From Aquimonas sp002352135 (GTDB taxonomy: Bacteria; Pseudomonadota; Gammaproteobacteria; Xanthomonadales; Xanthomonadaceae), in assembly GCA_035440755.1 (NCBI GenBank), contig DAORND010000010.1, positions 1 through 59,125 on the forward strand: DNA of 59,125 nucleotides, read 5' to 3'. Positions 26,114 to 34,784 of this stretch are shown piece after piece. The notes under the pieces were generated by a model. It was not told the origin of the DNA. It did no database searches and saw only the letters and a list, made by a program, of their open reading frames with translations. Made by a program: the position numbers and the translations under genes. The first letter of the stretch is position 1. Each line of letters starts with the position of its first letter.

Positions 26114-27481
26114 ATGACGAATGCACCGTGGTTCGAGATCGGCAACGCCCTGCAACTGGCCCTTTTGCGCAGGGGAAACCGTGCAGTGCTTGGTTCCACG
26201 GCGCTCATTGTCGCCGTCATTGCCCACGTCATTCTCGAAGCCTGGTTGTCATGGAATGCGCTGATCGCTCCGCGGGAGTTCTATTGGCCGCATGCCATTG
26301 TGATTCTCGGTGGCTTCGCGCTGTTATGGCTCAGCGCATGGCTCGCCGCAGGTGCGCTTGGTCGCCCCGCCCTGTCATGGACCTTGGCGGGATATTCGGC
26401 GCTTGCGCTGTTCCCCCTGCGTCTGGGCCTGAGTTTGGCACTGACGGAACCACCCGAAACGTTGGTCGACTGGGGTTTCAGCCTTCTTGAACCAGCCGCG
26501 CTCAACCCGGTTGCGCGCCATGACTCGTTGTGGCTATTTCTGGGCGCCGTTTATGGGCTGTTTGTGCTTCGCCAATTAGTGCGTTGGTTGCATGGGGATG
26601 GCAGCAGTCGTCGCCGTTGGATTGCCGTTGCCTGCCTTTCCGGCGGATTGCTGATCGGGTTCGACGCGTCTCGTTTCAGCACGTTCTGGTATCCACCGTG
26701 GGATGCGGAGACGGCGTCGAACTTTGACGCCGAGGCGGTGATGTATGCGCAACCCGAATTGCTACACCGCGCGTTGAAGGCGCTGGCCCCGCAAACGCCC
26801 GGCAAACAGGACGTGTACGTGCTTGCCTTCGGTGGCGACGGTGCAGAAAACGTGTTTCGCAACGAGGTCGAACTGGCGACCGAACGGTTCAACCAGGTTT
26901 TCGCCAGCGGTGGACGCACGCTGGCACTGATCAACCATCCCGACCGGGTTCTGACCACCCCTTTGGCCACCCGCACCAACCTGTCGATTGCCTTGCAGTG
27001 GCTCGGTCGCTGGATGGACCCGACGGAGGATCTGCTGATCCTGTTCATGACCAGTCACGGCAGCGAGGACCCCAGCATTCACGTGGCGATGGACCCACTG
27101 CCTTTGAATCCGATCACGCCGGACGATCTGCAACAGATGCTCGACGAATCCGGCATCCGATGGAAGATCGCGATCATCTCGGCTTGCTACTCCGGCGCGT
27201 TTCTTCCAACCCTGCAGTCGCCGGAAAGCCTCATCATCACGGCGTCCAGAGCGGATCGGACCTCATTTGGTTGTGGCAGTGATGCCGACTACACCTATTT
27301 CGGCCGCGCTTTCCTTCAGGACGCATTCGGGCAATTTCCAGACTGGCCATCAACCTTTGCCGCCGCACAAGAAAGCATCCTCCGACGAGAGCGCACCGAA
27401 GGACTGGAAGCATCGGAACCACAGTTCTCACTGGGCGCGGCAATCAAGAGCCGACTCCCTTCGCCACAAGCCAAGCCGTAG
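26114..27481 (+). CDS. Membrane-anchored C13 (legumain/caspase-like) peptidase
   Basis: 455 residues from the ATG at 26114. The first ~215 residues contain about five hydrophobic segments (for example VIAHVILEAWLSW, HAIVILGGFALLWLSAW, SLWLFLGAVYGLFVL and IAVACLSGGLLIGF). The C-terminal half is a soluble caspase-fold domain with the catalytic pair His315 in LFMTSHGSE and Cys358 in IISACYSGAF. Peptidase C13 proteins of this layout occur in proteobacteria, but their substrates are mostly unknown. It is 52 bases after mtnC on the same strand; there is no evident link to methionine salvage. Whether the protease domain faces the cytoplasm or periplasm depends on the exact number of membrane passes. 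Confidence 0.85.
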   Translation: MTNAPWFEIGNALQLALLRRGNRAVLGSTALIVAVIAHVILEAWLSWNALIAPREFYWPHAIVILGGFALLWLSAWLAAGALGRPALSWTLAGYSALALFPLRLGLSLALTEPPETLVDWGFSLLEPAALNPVARHDSLWLFLGAVYGLFVLRQLVRWLHGDGSSRRRWIAVACLSGGLLIGFDASRFSTFWYPPWDAETASNFDAEAVMYAQPELLHRALKALAPQTPGKQDVYVLAFGGDGAENVFRNEVELATERFNQVFASGGRTLALINHPDRVLTTPLATRTNLSIALQWLGRWMDPTEDLLILFMTSHGSEDPSIHVAMDPLPLNPITPDDLQQMLDESGIRWKIAIISACYSGAFLPTLQSPESLIITASRADRTSFGCGSDADYTYFGRAFLQDAFGQFPDWPSTFAAAQESILRRERTEGLEASEPQFSLGAAIKSRLPSPQAKP

Positions 27482-27666
27482 GCGTCACGATGGCGAACGC
27501 CAATGCGGCGCGGCAGATTGGCCGCCGCGTCACGAGCGCTGTTCGACCATCGGCGAAGCCGCGTCATTTCACCCGCATGCTAGACTTCGCGCCGGTTTTG
27601 CGCACTGCGTCATGACCCGTCAGTCGGGCGGACACAGTGCTTCCCTCGCCCCCGCAGGATCACCCC

Positions 27667-28866
27667 ATGCCAAAGCTCGCCCAGCGCATGAGTCGCGCCA
27701 AACCCAGCGCGATCATGCAGATCGCGGAAAAAGCCCGCAAACTGAAAGCGGAAGGTCGCGACATCATCAGTTTTTCTATCGGTGTCCCCAACTTCCTGCC
27801 CGGCGCGCATGTCTACGAAGCGGCCAAGTCCGCGATTGAGAAGGACAGCGGGCAATACGGCAGCAACCGTGGTCCAGACGCACTGCTTGATGCGTTCCTG
27901 AAACACATCGAAGCCGCTGGCTTCCACGGCTACCAGCGCAAACATTGTGCGGTTGGCGTCGGTGCCAAGCACATGCTTTACAACCTTGCCGAAGCGCTGC
28001 TGGATCCGGGCGATGAAATCGCTTTTCCCGCGCCCTACTGGACGACCTACATGGACATTGCCGACATCGTCGGCGCACGCGTCCGCGTGCTTCCCTGTCC
28101 AGCCAGTCAGCACTACAAACTCACTGCCCAACAGCTTGACGAAGCGCTTTCGCACAAGCCGAAAGTGTTCCTGTTCAATAACCCGTCGAACCCGACCGGA
28201 ATGGTCTACACGCGGGATGAGATCGCCGCACTCGCTGATGTGATCGCCAAGCACCCGGACACCTGGGTGATCACCGATGACATCTATCACCGGATGGTGT
28301 TTGGCGAGCTGAAGTACCACAACTTCCTGCACTTCCGCCCCGATCTGGCTGATCGGGTGATCTTCGTTGACTCGCTGTCCAAAACCTACGGCATGCCGGG
28401 CTGGCGCGTGGGCTTCATTGCGGGTCCCGAAGTCATCGCCCAAGCCATGGTCACACTGAACTCCAACCACATCACCAACATTCCGGAAGTGGCAGTCGCT
28501 GCAGCGATCGCCGCACTTTCTGGTCCGCAGGATGTGCCTGCTCAGAAAGTCCTTGAGTTCGCGGCCACCCGTGACCAGGTGCTGGCTGCCATGGCAGCCA
28601 TTCCAGGCGTGGTATGTCCACGTCCGGAAGGTGCCTTTTACGTGTTCCCCGACATTTCCTGCGCCTTCGGAAAGTCCCACAACGGCCAACCCATTCGCAA
28701 TGACGTGGAGTTCTGCGCGGCGTTGCTGGATGCCAAGGGCGTCGCGTGTGTGCCCGGTTCGGCCTTTGGTGAACCGCGTGCATTGCGCATTTCGTATACC
28801 TGCCCGCCCGCGCAGTTGCCAGAAGGGATGGCGCGCATCCAGCAGTTTTTCGCTGAGTTGACTTGA
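27667..28866 (+). CDS. Class I pyridoxal-phosphate aminotransferase (possible MtnE)
   Basis: 399 residues from ATG 27667, with AGGA upstream. It belongs to the aspartate-aminotransferase fold type I group: Lys239 in DSLSKTYGMPGWRVGF forms the PLP Schiff base, NNPSNPTG holds the conserved Asn and Pro, and DDIYH binds the cofactor ring. The substrate-binding Arg is in ALRISYTCP. Such enzymes act on Asp, aromatic or methylthio-keto acids. Because mtnB, mtnD and mtnC are just upstream, conversion of 4-methylthio-2-oxobutanoate to methionine (the MtnE step) is plausible; a general aspartate or aromatic aminotransferase is equally possible. Confidence 0.88.
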   Translation: MPKLAQRMSRAKPSAIMQIAEKARKLKAEGRDIISFSIGVPNFLPGAHVYEAAKSAIEKDSGQYGSNRGPDALLDAFLKHIEAAGFHGYQRKHCAVGVGAKHMLYNLAEALLDPGDEIAFPAPYWTTYMDIADIVGARVRVLPCPASQHYKLTAQQLDEALSHKPKVFLFNNPSNPTGMVYTRDEIAALADVIAKHPDTWVITDDIYHRMVFGELKYHNFLHFRPDLADRVIFVDSLSKTYGMPGWRVGFIAGPEVIAQAMVTLNSNHITNIPEVAVAAAIAALSGPQDVPAQKVLEFAATRDQVLAAMAAIPGVVCPRPEGAFYVFPDISCAFGKSHNGQPIRNDVEFCAALLDAKGVACVPGSAFGEPRALRISYTCPPAQLPEGMARIQQFFAELT

Positions 28867-29237
28867 TGCGCACCGCAATCGTCCTGTTGCTATGCGCGCT
28901 TAGCCTCACGGCAACGGCGCAGGACTTCTTTTCTATGGCACCGAGGGCGACCACGCTTGAGGCCGACGACCCCGTTCCGGCCGACTTTCGCGAGCAACTG
29001 CCGGAACCCAAGGTCGTGCTGTTCAGTGCCGAATGGTGCGATTACTGCAAAGTGCTGCATCGTCGTTTGGATGAGGCCGACATCGATTACCTGAGCCTCG
29101 ACATTGAGACCAATCCGCTGGGCAAATCGCTGCGCGCCCTTTTCCCAGGGGGCGATTTCGTGCCCGTCACCGTCATCGGGGATGGCGTCGTATTCGGCGC
29201 CGACCCAGACCGCATCATTGCTCTGGCAAGGCAATGA
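28866..29237 (+). CDS. Secreted thioredoxin/glutaredoxin-fold protein
   Basis: 123 residues. The first 19 form a signal peptide (RTAIVLLLCALSLTATAQ), so the protein is probably periplasmic. AEWCDYCKVL carries the redox pair Cys58 and Cys61 after VVLFS, and VPVTVIGDGVVFGAD provides the cis-Pro and following strand of the fold. It is short and lacks a TlpA- or Dsb-type insertion, closer to a glutaredoxin-like domain. The ATG overlaps the aminotransferase stop (TGATG), so they are coupled. Redox partner unknown. Confidence 0.78.
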   Translation: MRTAIVLLLCALSLTATAQDFFSMAPRATTLEADDPVPADFREQLPEPKVVLFSAEWCDYCKVLHRRLDEADIDYLSLDIETNPLGKSLRALFPGGDFVPVTVIGDGVVFGADPDRIIALARQ

Positions 29238-29272
29238 GCGTTCCACACCTGCCCTCGTCATTGGAGTTGAAC

Positions 29273-30259
29273 ATGAAGAACCCCGTCCGCGTTGCTGTCA
29301 CCGGTGCAGCCGGCCAGATCGGCTACTCCCTGTTGTTCCGAATTGCCTCGGGCGAAATGCTGGGCAAGGATCAGCCAGTCATTCTGCAGATGCTCGAACT
29401 GCCGATGGAGAAGGCCCAAGCAGCGCTGAAAGGCGTGATGATGGAGTTGGAAGACTGCGCCTTCCCGCTGCTGGCAGGCATGGTCGGCACCGATGACCCG
29501 GAGATCGCCTTCAAGGATGCGGACGTCGCTCTGTTGGTTGGCGCGATGCCACGCGGTCCGGGCATGGAACGCAAGGATCTGCTGTTGAAGAACGCGGAAA
29601 TCTTCACCGTACAGGGCAAGGCACTGAACAAAGTCGCCAGCCGCAACGTGAAGGTTCTGGTGGTCGGCAATCCCGCCAATACCAATGCCTACATCGCCAT
29701 GAAATCCGCGCCGGATCTCAATCCGAACAACTTTACGGCCATGCTGCGACTGGATCACAACCGCGCGCTCAGTCAGCTCGCTGGCAAAGCGGGTGTCGCG
29801 GTGGCCGATATCGAGAAACTGATCGTGTGGGGCAACCACAGCCCCACCATGTACCCGGATTACCGATTTGCCACTGTCGCGGGCTCTTCGTTGAAGGACA
29901 AGATCGCCGACGAAGCATGGAATCGCGACACCTTCATTCCGAAAGTGGGCAAGCGCGGGGCAGCCATCATCGAAGCACGTGGTCTGTCGTCCGCGGCATC
30001 TGCGGCCAACGCCGCCATCGATCATGTTCGCGACTGGGTGCTCGGCACCGCTGGCAAGTGGGTGACGATGGGTATCCCCTCGGATGGAAGCTATGGCATT
30101 CCCAAGGATGTGATGTTCGGTTACCCGGTCGTCTGCAAGGATGGCAAGTACGAGATTGTGCAAGGACTTGAGGTTGACGAGTTCTCGCGCGAGCGCATCA
30201 ACTTCACGCTCAACGAGCTGGAAGAAGAGCGCGCGGGCGTCGCACACCTGTTGGGTTGA
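29273..30259 (+). CDS. mdh: Malate dehydrogenase
   Basis: 328 residues from ATG 29273, with GGAG upstream. It interconverts malate and oxaloacetate with NAD in the citric acid cycle. The nucleotide loop is GAAGQIGYS at residues 11-19; AMPRGPGMERKDLL carries the substrate-binding arginines; GNPANTNAYIAM and LDHNRALSQLA follow; and the catalytic His is in VWGNHSPTMYPD. This is the longer type found in Xanthomonas, Burkholderia and Thermus, unlike the 312-residue E. coli type. Confidence 0.96.
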   Translation: MKNPVRVAVTGAAGQIGYSLLFRIASGEMLGKDQPVILQMLELPMEKAQAALKGVMMELEDCAFPLLAGMVGTDDPEIAFKDADVALLVGAMPRGPGMERKDLLLKNAEIFTVQGKALNKVASRNVKVLVVGNPANTNAYIAMKSAPDLNPNNFTAMLRLDHNRALSQLAGKAGVAVADIEKLIVWGNHSPTMYPDYRFATVAGSSLKDKIADEAWNRDTFIPKVGKRGAAIIEARGLSSAASAANAAIDHVRDWVLGTAGKWVTMGIPSDGSYGIPKDVMFGYPVVCKDGKYEIVQGLEVDEFSRERINFTLNELEEERAGVAHLLG

Positions 30260-30342
30260 ACGAGTCGATCTTGCTGAGCGCACCGAGGGCGACGACCCCG
30301 TTCTCGGTGCTGGCTTCATCGACACCTGAGCGTGTCATTGCA

Positions 30343-30357
30343 CTGACCTGAGGTCAG
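30343..30357. repeat. 15-bp perfect palindrome upstream of the micropeptide
   Basis: Two seven-base arms (CTGACCT / AGGTCAG) flank a central G. It lies 49 bases before the small ORF and just upstream of a possible -10 (GACAAT, 30367-30372), so it overlaps where a -35 would be. It could be an operator or a chance palindrome. Confidence 0.3.
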
Positions 30358-30406
30358 GTTGCGTGCGACAATGCGCGTCCCATCACCACTACTTAGGATT
30401 AAATCC

Positions 30407-30478
30407 ATGAAACTGGCCCGTCATCGCCGTCGCCGCAACCGCCTGCGCAGCAACTTGCAGTCGCGCGGCAAGCTGTAA
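30407..30478 (+). CDS. 23-residue arginine-rich micropeptide
   Basis: The ORF encodes 23 residues, 11 of them Arg, Lys or His, with the core RHRRRRNRLRSNL. An AGGA ribosome-binding site lies 8 bases before the ATG, and the ORF ends with TAA. It sits 147 bases after mdh and 57 bases before a bidirectional intrinsic terminator, so it has its own start signals and transcript end. I do not recognise a family. The composition suggests RNA or ribosome binding, or alternatively a leader peptide. It is short enough to be chance, but the ribosome-binding site and terminator favour a real gene. Confidence 0.5.
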   Translation: MKLARHRRRRNRLRSNLQSRGKL

Positions 30479-30534
30479 TTGCGCGTACTGCAATCTTGAT
30501 TGACGTCGGTTCAATACACGACTTCATTTCAACA

Positions 30535-30567
30535 ACAAAAAAGGCGAGCCGAGGCTCGCCTTTTTTG
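30535..30567. terminator. Bidirectional intrinsic terminator
   Basis: A 7-bp GC stem (GGCGAGC at 30543-30549 with GCTCGCC at 30554-30560) and four-base loop are flanked by a run of six A on one side and six T on the other, so it can stop transcription on both strands. It ends the micropeptide transcript and the pnp transcript, whose stop is at 30587. Confidence 0.9.
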
Positions 30568-30586
30568 TTGTGTCGAGAGCGGACGA

Positions 30587-32689
30587 TTACTCGCCAGCTG
30601 CGTCCTCCAGTACGGCCTTGATCGACAGGCGAATACGTCCCTGCTTGTCGACTTCCAGCACCTTGACCTTGACGATATCGCCTTCCTTGAGTTTGTCGGA
30701 CACCTTTTCGACGCGCTCATTGGAGATCTGCGACACGTGGACCAGGCCGTCCTTGCCTGGGGCAATGGTGACAAACGCACCAAAGTCCATCAGCTTGGCG
30801 ACCTTGCCTTCGTAAATGCGGCCCGGCTCGACATCTGATGTGATCTGCTCGATACGCGCCTTGGCGGCCTCACCGGCCGCACGATTGACCGAAGCAATGA
30901 CGATCGTACCGTCGTCCTGGATGTCGATCTGCGTGCCTGTTTCCTTGGTGATGGCCTGAATCGTCGCACCACCTTTGCCAATCACTTCTCGGATCTTGTC
31001 CGGGTGGATCTTGATGGTCAGCAAGCGCGGAGCGTACTCGGACATCTGCTCACGAGGTGAGCTGATGGCCTTGGCCATCTCACCCAAAATGTGCAGACGG
31101 CCTTGCTTGGCCTGAGCCAAGGCGACCTTCATGATCTCTTCGGTGATGCCGTCGATCTTGATGTCCATCTGCAACGCAGAGATGCCACCTTCGGTTCCGG
31201 CGACCTTGAAGTCCATATCGCCGAGATGATCCTCATCGCCGAGGATGTCTGACAACACGGCAAAGTTGCTGCCTTCCTTGATCAAGCCCATGGCGATACC
31301 AGCAACCGGTGCCTTGATCGGCACACCCGCGTCCATCAACGCCAACGAGGAACCGCAGACCGATGCCATTGAGGACGAACCGTTGGACTCGGTGATCTCC
31401 GAGACCACTCGAATGGTGTAAGGGAAGCTCTCCATTGCAGGCATTACCGCCTGCACACCACGACGTGCCAAGCGGCCATGACCGATCTCGCGACGTTTCG
31501 GGCCTGCCATTCGACCCGCTTCGCCCACCGAATAGGGCGGGAAGTTGTAATGGAACAGGAAGTGATCCTTGCTCTCGCCTTCAACCGCATCAATGACCTG
31601 ACCGTCGCGCGCGGTTCCCAAGGTGGTCACCACGATTGCCTGCGTCTCACCACGCGTGAACATGGCTGAACCATGCGTGCGCGGTAGAACACTGGTCTTG
31701 ACGCTGATCGGACGCACCGTGACCAGATCACGGCCATCAATGCGGGTCCGCGTGGTCAGGACGGAATCACGCATTGTGCGGTATTCCAACTCACCAAATT
31801 CCTTGGCCAGTTCAGCACCCGCCCACCCGTTTGCTTCGGCCTGGGCCTTCAGCGATTCCAGCACATCCTTCTTCAACGCCGAAATCGCGTCGCGACGCGC
31901 CAGCTTGTCGCGAATCTGGAATGCCTCGGCCAATCGCCCGCCGATGGCAGCCGTGAGCGCATCAATCAGCGCGGTGTTCTTCGCGGGTGCACTCCAGTTC
32001 CACGGCGTCACACCGACTTCAGCAGCGAATTCGTTGATCGCGTTGATGACGGCCTGCAACTGCTGATGACCGAACATCACCGCGCCCAGCATGACGTCTT
32101 CCGAAAGCTCCTTGGCTTCGGATTCGACCATCAGGACGGCATTGGCCGTACCGGCAACCACCAACTCGAGGTCCGACGTCACCAATTCAGTGGCGCTAGG
32201 ATTGAGGATGTACGCGCCATTCGCGTAGCCGACCTTGGCTGCGCCGATCGGTCCATTGAACGGAATACCGGACAGTGCCAGCGCCGCCGAGGCACCGATC
32301 ATTGCCGGAATGTCGCCCTGAATCTCCGGGTTCAGCGACATCAAGGTCGCGATGACCTGCACTTCATTGCGGAACTCTTCCGGAAACAGCGGGCGGATCG
32401 GGCGATCGATGAGTCGCGAAACCAAGGTTTCACGCTCGGTCTGACGCCCTTCGCGCTTGAAGAATCCGCCGGGAATTCGGCCACCGGCATAGAACTTCTC
32501 GATGTAGTCCACCGTGAGGGGAAAGAAGTCCATGCCTTCTTTGGCGTTCTTGTTGCCAACTGCGGTGACCAGAACGACCGTATCGTCCATCTTGACGATG
32601 ACAGCGCCGCCAGCCTGACGGGCGACCTCGCCGGTCTCCAGTGTGACCTGATGACGACCGTACTGAAATGTCTTGCTTACTTTTGCCAC
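30587..32689 (-). CDS. pnp: Polyribonucleotide nucleotidyltransferase
   Basis: 700 residues from GTG 32689, with AAGGAA upstream. PNPase degrades RNA 3' to 5' with phosphate and is part of the RNA degradosome. Two RNase PH-like domains (about 10-230 and 320-550) are joined by an all-helical linker; the second holds the active site (MDFKVAGTEGG). A KH domain follows (KIREVIGKGGATIQAI) and then an S1 domain (YEGKVAKLMDFGAFVTI). Length matches E. coli (711). Downstream of rpsO, with a hairpin between them as in the rpsO-pnp operon of E. coli, where RNase III processing gives autoregulation. Confidence 0.97.
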   Translation of the reverse strand: MAKVSKTFQYGRHQVTLETGEVARQAGGAVIVKMDDTVVLVTAVGNKNAKEGMDFFPLTVDYIEKFYAGGRIPGGFFKREGRQTERETLVSRLIDRPIRPLFPEEFRNEVQVIATLMSLNPEIQGDIPAMIGASAALALSGIPFNGPIGAAKVGYANGAYILNPSATELVTSDLELVVAGTANAVLMVESEAKELSEDVMLGAVMFGHQQLQAVINAINEFAAEVGVTPWNWSAPAKNTALIDALTAAIGGRLAEAFQIRDKLARRDAISALKKDVLESLKAQAEANGWAGAELAKEFGELEYRTMRDSVLTTRTRIDGRDLVTVRPISVKTSVLPRTHGSAMFTRGETQAIVVTTLGTARDGQVIDAVEGESKDHFLFHYNFPPYSVGEAGRMAGPKRREIGHGRLARRGVQAVMPAMESFPYTIRVVSEITESNGSSSMASVCGSSLALMDAGVPIKAPVAGIAMGLIKEGSNFAVLSDILGDEDHLGDMDFKVAGTEGGISALQMDIKIDGITEEIMKVALAQAKQGRLHILGEMAKAISSPREQMSEYAPRLLTIKIHPDKIREVIGKGGATIQAITKETGTQIDIQDDGTIVIASVNRAAGEAAKARIEQITSDVEPGRIYEGKVAKLMDFGAFVTIAPGKDGLVHVSQISNERVEKVSDKLKEGDIVKVKVLEVDKQGRIRLSIKAVLEDAAGE

Positions 32690-32772
32690 GGGGGATTCCT
32701 TTTCAATTCGCCCAACTTCGCCTACGTACATTGCAACTTACGTCCAGCAGATTTTTCGCCCGCCGAACGCAA

Positions 32773-32798
32773 CAAGGGCGCCGTGAGAGGCGCCCTTG
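32773..32798 (-). terminator. Hairpin between rpsO and pnp
   Basis: A 10-base perfect stem (32773-32782 with 32789-32798) and six-base loop lie just past the rpsO stop on the minus strand, with a short T-rich tail. It can act as a partial terminator or as an RNase III processing site controlling pnp, as known for the E. coli operon. Confidence 0.7.
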
Positions 32799-32807
32799 CG
32801 GGATCGA

Positions 32808-33068
32808 TCAACGGCGCAAGCCGAGACGTTCGATCAATGTCTTGTAACGCTCTACATCCTTGCTCTTCAGGTAGCCGAGCAAGCTCCGGCGTTGATTCAC
32901 CAAGCGGATCAGACCGCGACGACCATGATGGTCAAGTTTGTGAATCTTGAAGTGTTCGGTCAACGTTTCAATTCGGGCTGACAGCAGCGCCACTTGCACT
33001 TCAGGTGAACCTGTGTCCGCTGGGCCACGCTTGAATTCGTCGATGATTTTCTGGGTGTCGATGGACAT
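32808..33068 (-). CDS. rpsO: 30S ribosomal protein S15
   Basis: 86 residues, close to the usual 88-89. S15 is a primary 16S rRNA binder in the platform of the small subunit. The sequence is clear throughout: FKRGPADTGSPEVQVALLSARI, then HKLDHHGRRGLIRLVNQRR and LLGYLKSKDVERYKTLIERLGLRR. It lies between truB and pnp in the expected order. The 263-base gap upstream to truB may hold its own promoter, though I cannot point to one. Confidence 0.98.
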   Translation of the reverse strand: MSIDTQKIIDEFKRGPADTGSPEVQVALLSARIETLTEHFKIHKLDHHGRRGLIRLVNQRRSLLGYLKSKDVERYKTLIERLGLRR

Positions 33069-33331
33069 TTGAAGCCTCTATTAGATGCGCAAGCTGCAGG
33101 AACATCCGAAGACGCACCGCAAGCTCCGCCGGGTGAGTGAAAGCCGCCGTTGGCGTCACCAAGTTGCAGGTGTCGCCCACGGGGCGCGAAATTGTAATCG
33201 ATTCAGTGTTCTGCGAACAAGCAGAGATCCCACTACGAACTCCGTAAAGATCCGCCATTCGAGTTCATTTACGCCGCCTGATCGCGTCGTAAAGCGAGCC
33301 GGATCAAGTCGCAATCGCGCCGATCACACCA
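33069..33331. other. truB-rpsO intergenic region
   Basis: 263 bases with no convincing gene. By analogy it should carry the rpsO promoter and the mRNA leader where S15 represses its own translation in E. coli, but I did not find a clear promoter or pseudoknot by eye. Confidence 0.5.
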
Positions 33332-34273
33332 TCAAGAACCAGCAGAAACAGGCCCGCGCGCAAACACACGTGTTGGACGCAGCCCACCCAAGGGCGCCGT
33401 TTCCATCAGCGCGACCGCTCGACCATGAGAATCCAGCGCGACAACAGGAAACCGTTCACCTTCGACGACACGCGAGGTCAAGCTTTGCCCCTGCCTGACT
33501 TTGCCCTCTTCGCCATCAACGAGCGTGATCCTGGGATAGTGCGCGAGCGCCTGCTCGATCGTGTACCAACCGACCCCAGCCGAAGCGTCTGTTGCCGTGG
33601 CAGCCAGCACTTCATCGAGAGTCTGCATCGGCCTGCCTTCGAAAGGCGCCACCCACAAGCGTCGAAGCTCTACCACATGGGCTCCGCAGCCCAAGTGATC
33701 GCCCAAGTCACGCACAAGGCTGCGGACATAGGTACCCGAACCGCAGGTCACCCGCATTCGAATCCAGTCAGCTCCGCGTGCAATGAGCGTGACATCAAAC
33801 ACTTCCACGGAGCGCGCAGCAATATCGACCACTTCACCCCGACGAGCTTTGGCATACAAGGGCTCTCCGCCTTGCTTCAAGGCGGAATAGATCGGCGGTA
33901 CCTGTTGAATTTTCCCAATCAAGGTCTGCAGCGCCGTCTGCAACTCGAGGTCAGAAATGTCAGGAACAGGACGTTGCGCAATGACCTGCCCATCGGCATC
34001 TGCGCTGTCGGTCACCACCCCCAGTTTGGCGACGGTTTCGTACGCCTTGGCCGAGCTGAGCAGCAGTCCCGCGATTTTTGTCGCTTCACCAAAGCATAGC
34101 GGCAACATGCCAGTCGCCAGCGGATCCAAGGCACCCGTGTGGCCGCCCTTCTCCGCCAGCAATGCGTGCCGCACCCGCTGCAAAGCTTGATTCGAGCTGA
34201 TCCCGGACGGCTTGTCGAGCAAGAAGACGCCATCGACTCGCCGCCACTGTTTACTGGACTTCTGCCTGCTCAT
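33332..34273 (-). CDS. truB: tRNA pseudouridine-55 synthase
   Basis: 313 residues. TruB converts U55 of the T-loop of tRNAs to pseudouridine. Catalytic Asp50 is in GGHTGALDPLATGMLP, the Tyr motif is in IQQVPPIYSALKQGGEPLY, and the Arg/Leu motif in CGSGTYVRSLVRDLG. A C-terminal region of about 60 residues forms the PUA-like tail. Length matches E. coli TruB (314). The start lies 27 bases after the rbfA stop, with rbfA upstream as in E. coli. Confidence 0.97.
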   Translation of the reverse strand: MSRQKSSKQWRRVDGVFLLDKPSGISSNQALQRVRHALLAEKGGHTGALDPLATGMLPLCFGEATKIAGLLLSSAKAYETVAKLGVVTDSADADGQVIAQRPVPDISDLELQTALQTLIGKIQQVPPIYSALKQGGEPLYAKARRGEVVDIAARSVEVFDVTLIARGADWIRMRVTCGSGTYVRSLVRDLGDHLGCGAHVVELRRLWVAPFEGRPMQTLDEVLAATATDASAGVGWYTIEQALAHYPRITLVDGEEGKVRQGQSLTSRVVEGERFPVVALDSHGRAVALMETAPLGGLRPTRVFARGPVSAGS

Positions 34274-34300
34274 TCAGAAGCGTCGCTGGCCGATGCCGGA

Positions 34301-34666
34301 CTAATCCACGTCAGATGCACTGGCCGCATTGTCTCGCAGCAAGGCGTCAATCCGCTCGCCACGATCGAGCGAGTCGTCATAGTGAATATGCAGCTCAGGG
34401 ACGCTGCGCATCTTGAGCATCTTTCCGAGCCGGAAACGCATTTCCTTGGCCAACTCACGCAGTGCTTTGACCGCTTCCAACGCGCGCTCCGGTTGCAACG
34501 CCGTGACATAGACCTTCGCGTGCGCTAGATCACGGGTGACTTCCACGTCGGATACGCTGACCGACGGCAATCCATGTTCGCGCACAGCCTCATGGACCAA
34601 CTGACCGACTTCTCGGCGCAACTGGGCGGACACGCGATCCGTTCGATGAAAGGACTTGCTTGGCAC
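34301..34666 (-). CDS. rbfA: Ribosome-binding factor A
   Basis: 121 residues from GTG 34666; a longer frame reaching 34753 would run into an intergenic area and gives unlike sequence. RbfA helps maturation of the 30S subunit, mainly 16S rRNA 5'-end processing, and matters in the cold. The KH-like fold is visible: RVSAQLRREVGQLVHEAV, VSDVEVTRDLAHAKVYVT, and RLGKMLKMRSVPELHIHYDDSLDRG, the last being the family signature. 118 bases after infB. Confidence 0.95.
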   Translation of the reverse strand: MPSKSFHRTDRVSAQLRREVGQLVHEAVREHGLPSVSVSDVEVTRDLAHAKVYVTALQPERALEAVKALRELAKEMRFRLGKMLKMRSVPELHIHYDDSLDRGERIDALLRDNAASASDVD

Positions 34667-34784
34667 AGGTATCCCGATAGATGTTGTAGGCGAACACCGC
34701 CACAAAAACAAAACCGGGCGCACCGATCTGGCGATGCGCCCGGCGCAAATCACTCCACACTTGCCGTCGTAACGGTGAGTGTCG

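Noticed and set aside
27610..28878. 422-codon minus-strand frame opposite the aminotransferase
   Set aside because: Fully antisense to a gene with intact PLP-enzyme motifs; translation has no family features.
33001..33258. Small minus-strand frame upstream of rpsO
   Set aside because: Overlaps rpsO in another frame, no motif, no ribosome-binding site; the region is more likely the rpsO leader.
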